From: Clostridia bacterium
GTDB taxonomy: Bacteria > Bacillota > Clostridia > Oscillospirales > CAG-272
Direction of reading: 5' to 3'
Assembly: GCA_024404435.1 (NCBI GenBank)
Contig: JAKSPW010000101.1
Span: 1 to 5,586 of the forward strand
DNA: 5,586 nt
Shown: one piece after another, positions 5,033-5,586 of the stretch
Numbering within the stretch: position 1 is the stretch's first letter
How the letters are laid out: each line of letters starts with the position of its first letter
Program-made: the position numbers and the translations under genes
Notes under the pieces: generated by a model
What the model was told of the DNA's origin: nothing
The model's input: only the letters and a program-made list of their open reading frames with translations
Databases searched by the model: none

Positions 5033-5586
5033 ATGAAAAAAGCTTTATTGTCCCTTATTCTCGCACTTGCGATGATACTCGGCGCCGTAACGGTATTCGC
5101 CGAGGACGGCAAGGGCTTCACCGACGTGAAGGAAAGCCGCTGGAGCTACGCGAACATCATGTGGGCTGTTGACAACGGATACATGAACGGCGTGGGAGAC
5201 GGCAAGTTCAATCCCGCCGGTGCCACGACGCGTGCCATGGTCGTGACGGTGCTCTACCGTCTCGCAGGCTCGCCTAAAGTCATCTATACCGATCTGTTCA
5301 AGGACGTTCCGAAGGGCAAGTGGTTCACGGATGCCGTCGTCTGGGCGGCTCAGAACAACGTCGTCAACGGCACGGCGCCGATGACGTTCGCTCCGAACAA
5401 CAATATCACGAGAGAACAGCTCGCTGCGATCTTCTACCGCTACGCCGATTTCGACAACGTCAAGACGGAAAACGTGAAGGCTGACCTGTCGAAGTACACC
5501 GACGTGAAGAAGGTCAGCTCCTACGCGAAGGACGCCATGGCGTGGGCCAACAAGATCGGGCTCGTGAACGGCGTGACCGAAACGAC
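5033..5586 (+). CDS. SLH-domain surface protein, N-terminal part (runs off the window)
   Basis: 184 codons are visible and the 3' end is missing. Residues 1-23 are a signal peptide (MKKALL start, hydrophobic core, VFA before E24). Three SLH repeats follow: 29-79 (FTDV, W37, GVGDGKFNP, TTR, YRLAG), 89-138 (FKDVPKGKWF, DAVVWA, VNGT, FAPNNNITR, YRYA), and 155 to the window edge (YTDV, DAMAWA, GLVNG). Three SLH repeats form the usual pseudo-trimer that binds pyruvylated secondary cell-wall polymer, so the protein should be anchored non-covalently at the cell surface through its N-terminus. The functional domain is presumably beyond the window. AAAGGA at 5021-5026 lies 6 nt before the ATG and the promoter is at 4955-4983, which fixes the start. 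Its repeats resemble the SLH segment of the hydrolase at 321. Whether it is a main S-layer protein or an SLH-anchored enzyme cannot be told. Confidence 0.9.
   Translation, partial: MKKALLSLILALAMILGAVTVFAEDGKGFTDVKESRWSYANIMWAVDNGYMNGVGDGKFNPAGATTRAMVVTVLYRLAGSPKVIYTDLFKDVPKGKWFTDAVVWAAQNNVVNGTAPMTFAPNNNITREQLAAIFYRYADFDNVKTENVKADLSKYTDVKKVSSYAKDAMAWANKIGLVNGVTET

Overview
The window looks like a piece of a Gram-positive, clostridia-type (Firmicutes) chromosome, probably from a gut- or rumen-type anaerobe. The grounds are GC-rich coding DNA (by eye above 50%), AGGAG-like ribosome binding sites, consensus TTGAnT-17-TATAAT promoters, an S-layer-homology (SLH) surface protein, and a secreted protein with a C-terminal helix and basic tail like a sortase substrate. 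No species can be named from the sequence. All genes are on the + strand.

Left part (1-3656): a compact gene cluster that reads as one operon. It has three tandem paralogues of a GH88/GH105-like unsaturated-glycuronyl hydrolase: a 3' fragment (1-308), a complete copy (321-1688) and a copy broken by one in-frame TGA (1681-2703). A SGNH/GDSL esterase-like gene (2745-3656) follows. Gaps are 12 nt, an 8-nt overlap, and 41 nt, and no promoter or terminator is visible inside. Where their N-termini can be seen, these proteins lack signal peptides, so a cytoplasmic role is the simplest reading: trimming imported, acetylated uronic-acid-containing oligosaccharides (pectin/rhamnogalacturonan-like). The substrate is inference.

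Right part (3657-5586): two separately promoted surface-protein genes. The first (3754-4905) encodes a signal peptide, a CBM9/DOMON-like domain, a Thr/Pro/Asp repeat linker and a divergent sorting-signal-like tail, and ends at a strong terminator. The second (5033 to the window end, truncated) encodes a signal peptide and at least three SLH repeats. Both transcripts are predicted to start with a hairpin a few bases from the 5' end.

Most notable points: (i) the complete hydrolase copy carries about one and a half SLH repeats at its N-terminus but no signal peptide, and the SLH segment begins in mid-repeat right after the start codon; (ii) the third copy is cleanly in frame except for one TGA; (iii) a hairpin lies over the ribosome binding site of the esterase gene. 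No convincing new defence system, CRISPR array, RNA gene or mobile element was seen. There is no gene-free stretch longer than 300 bases.
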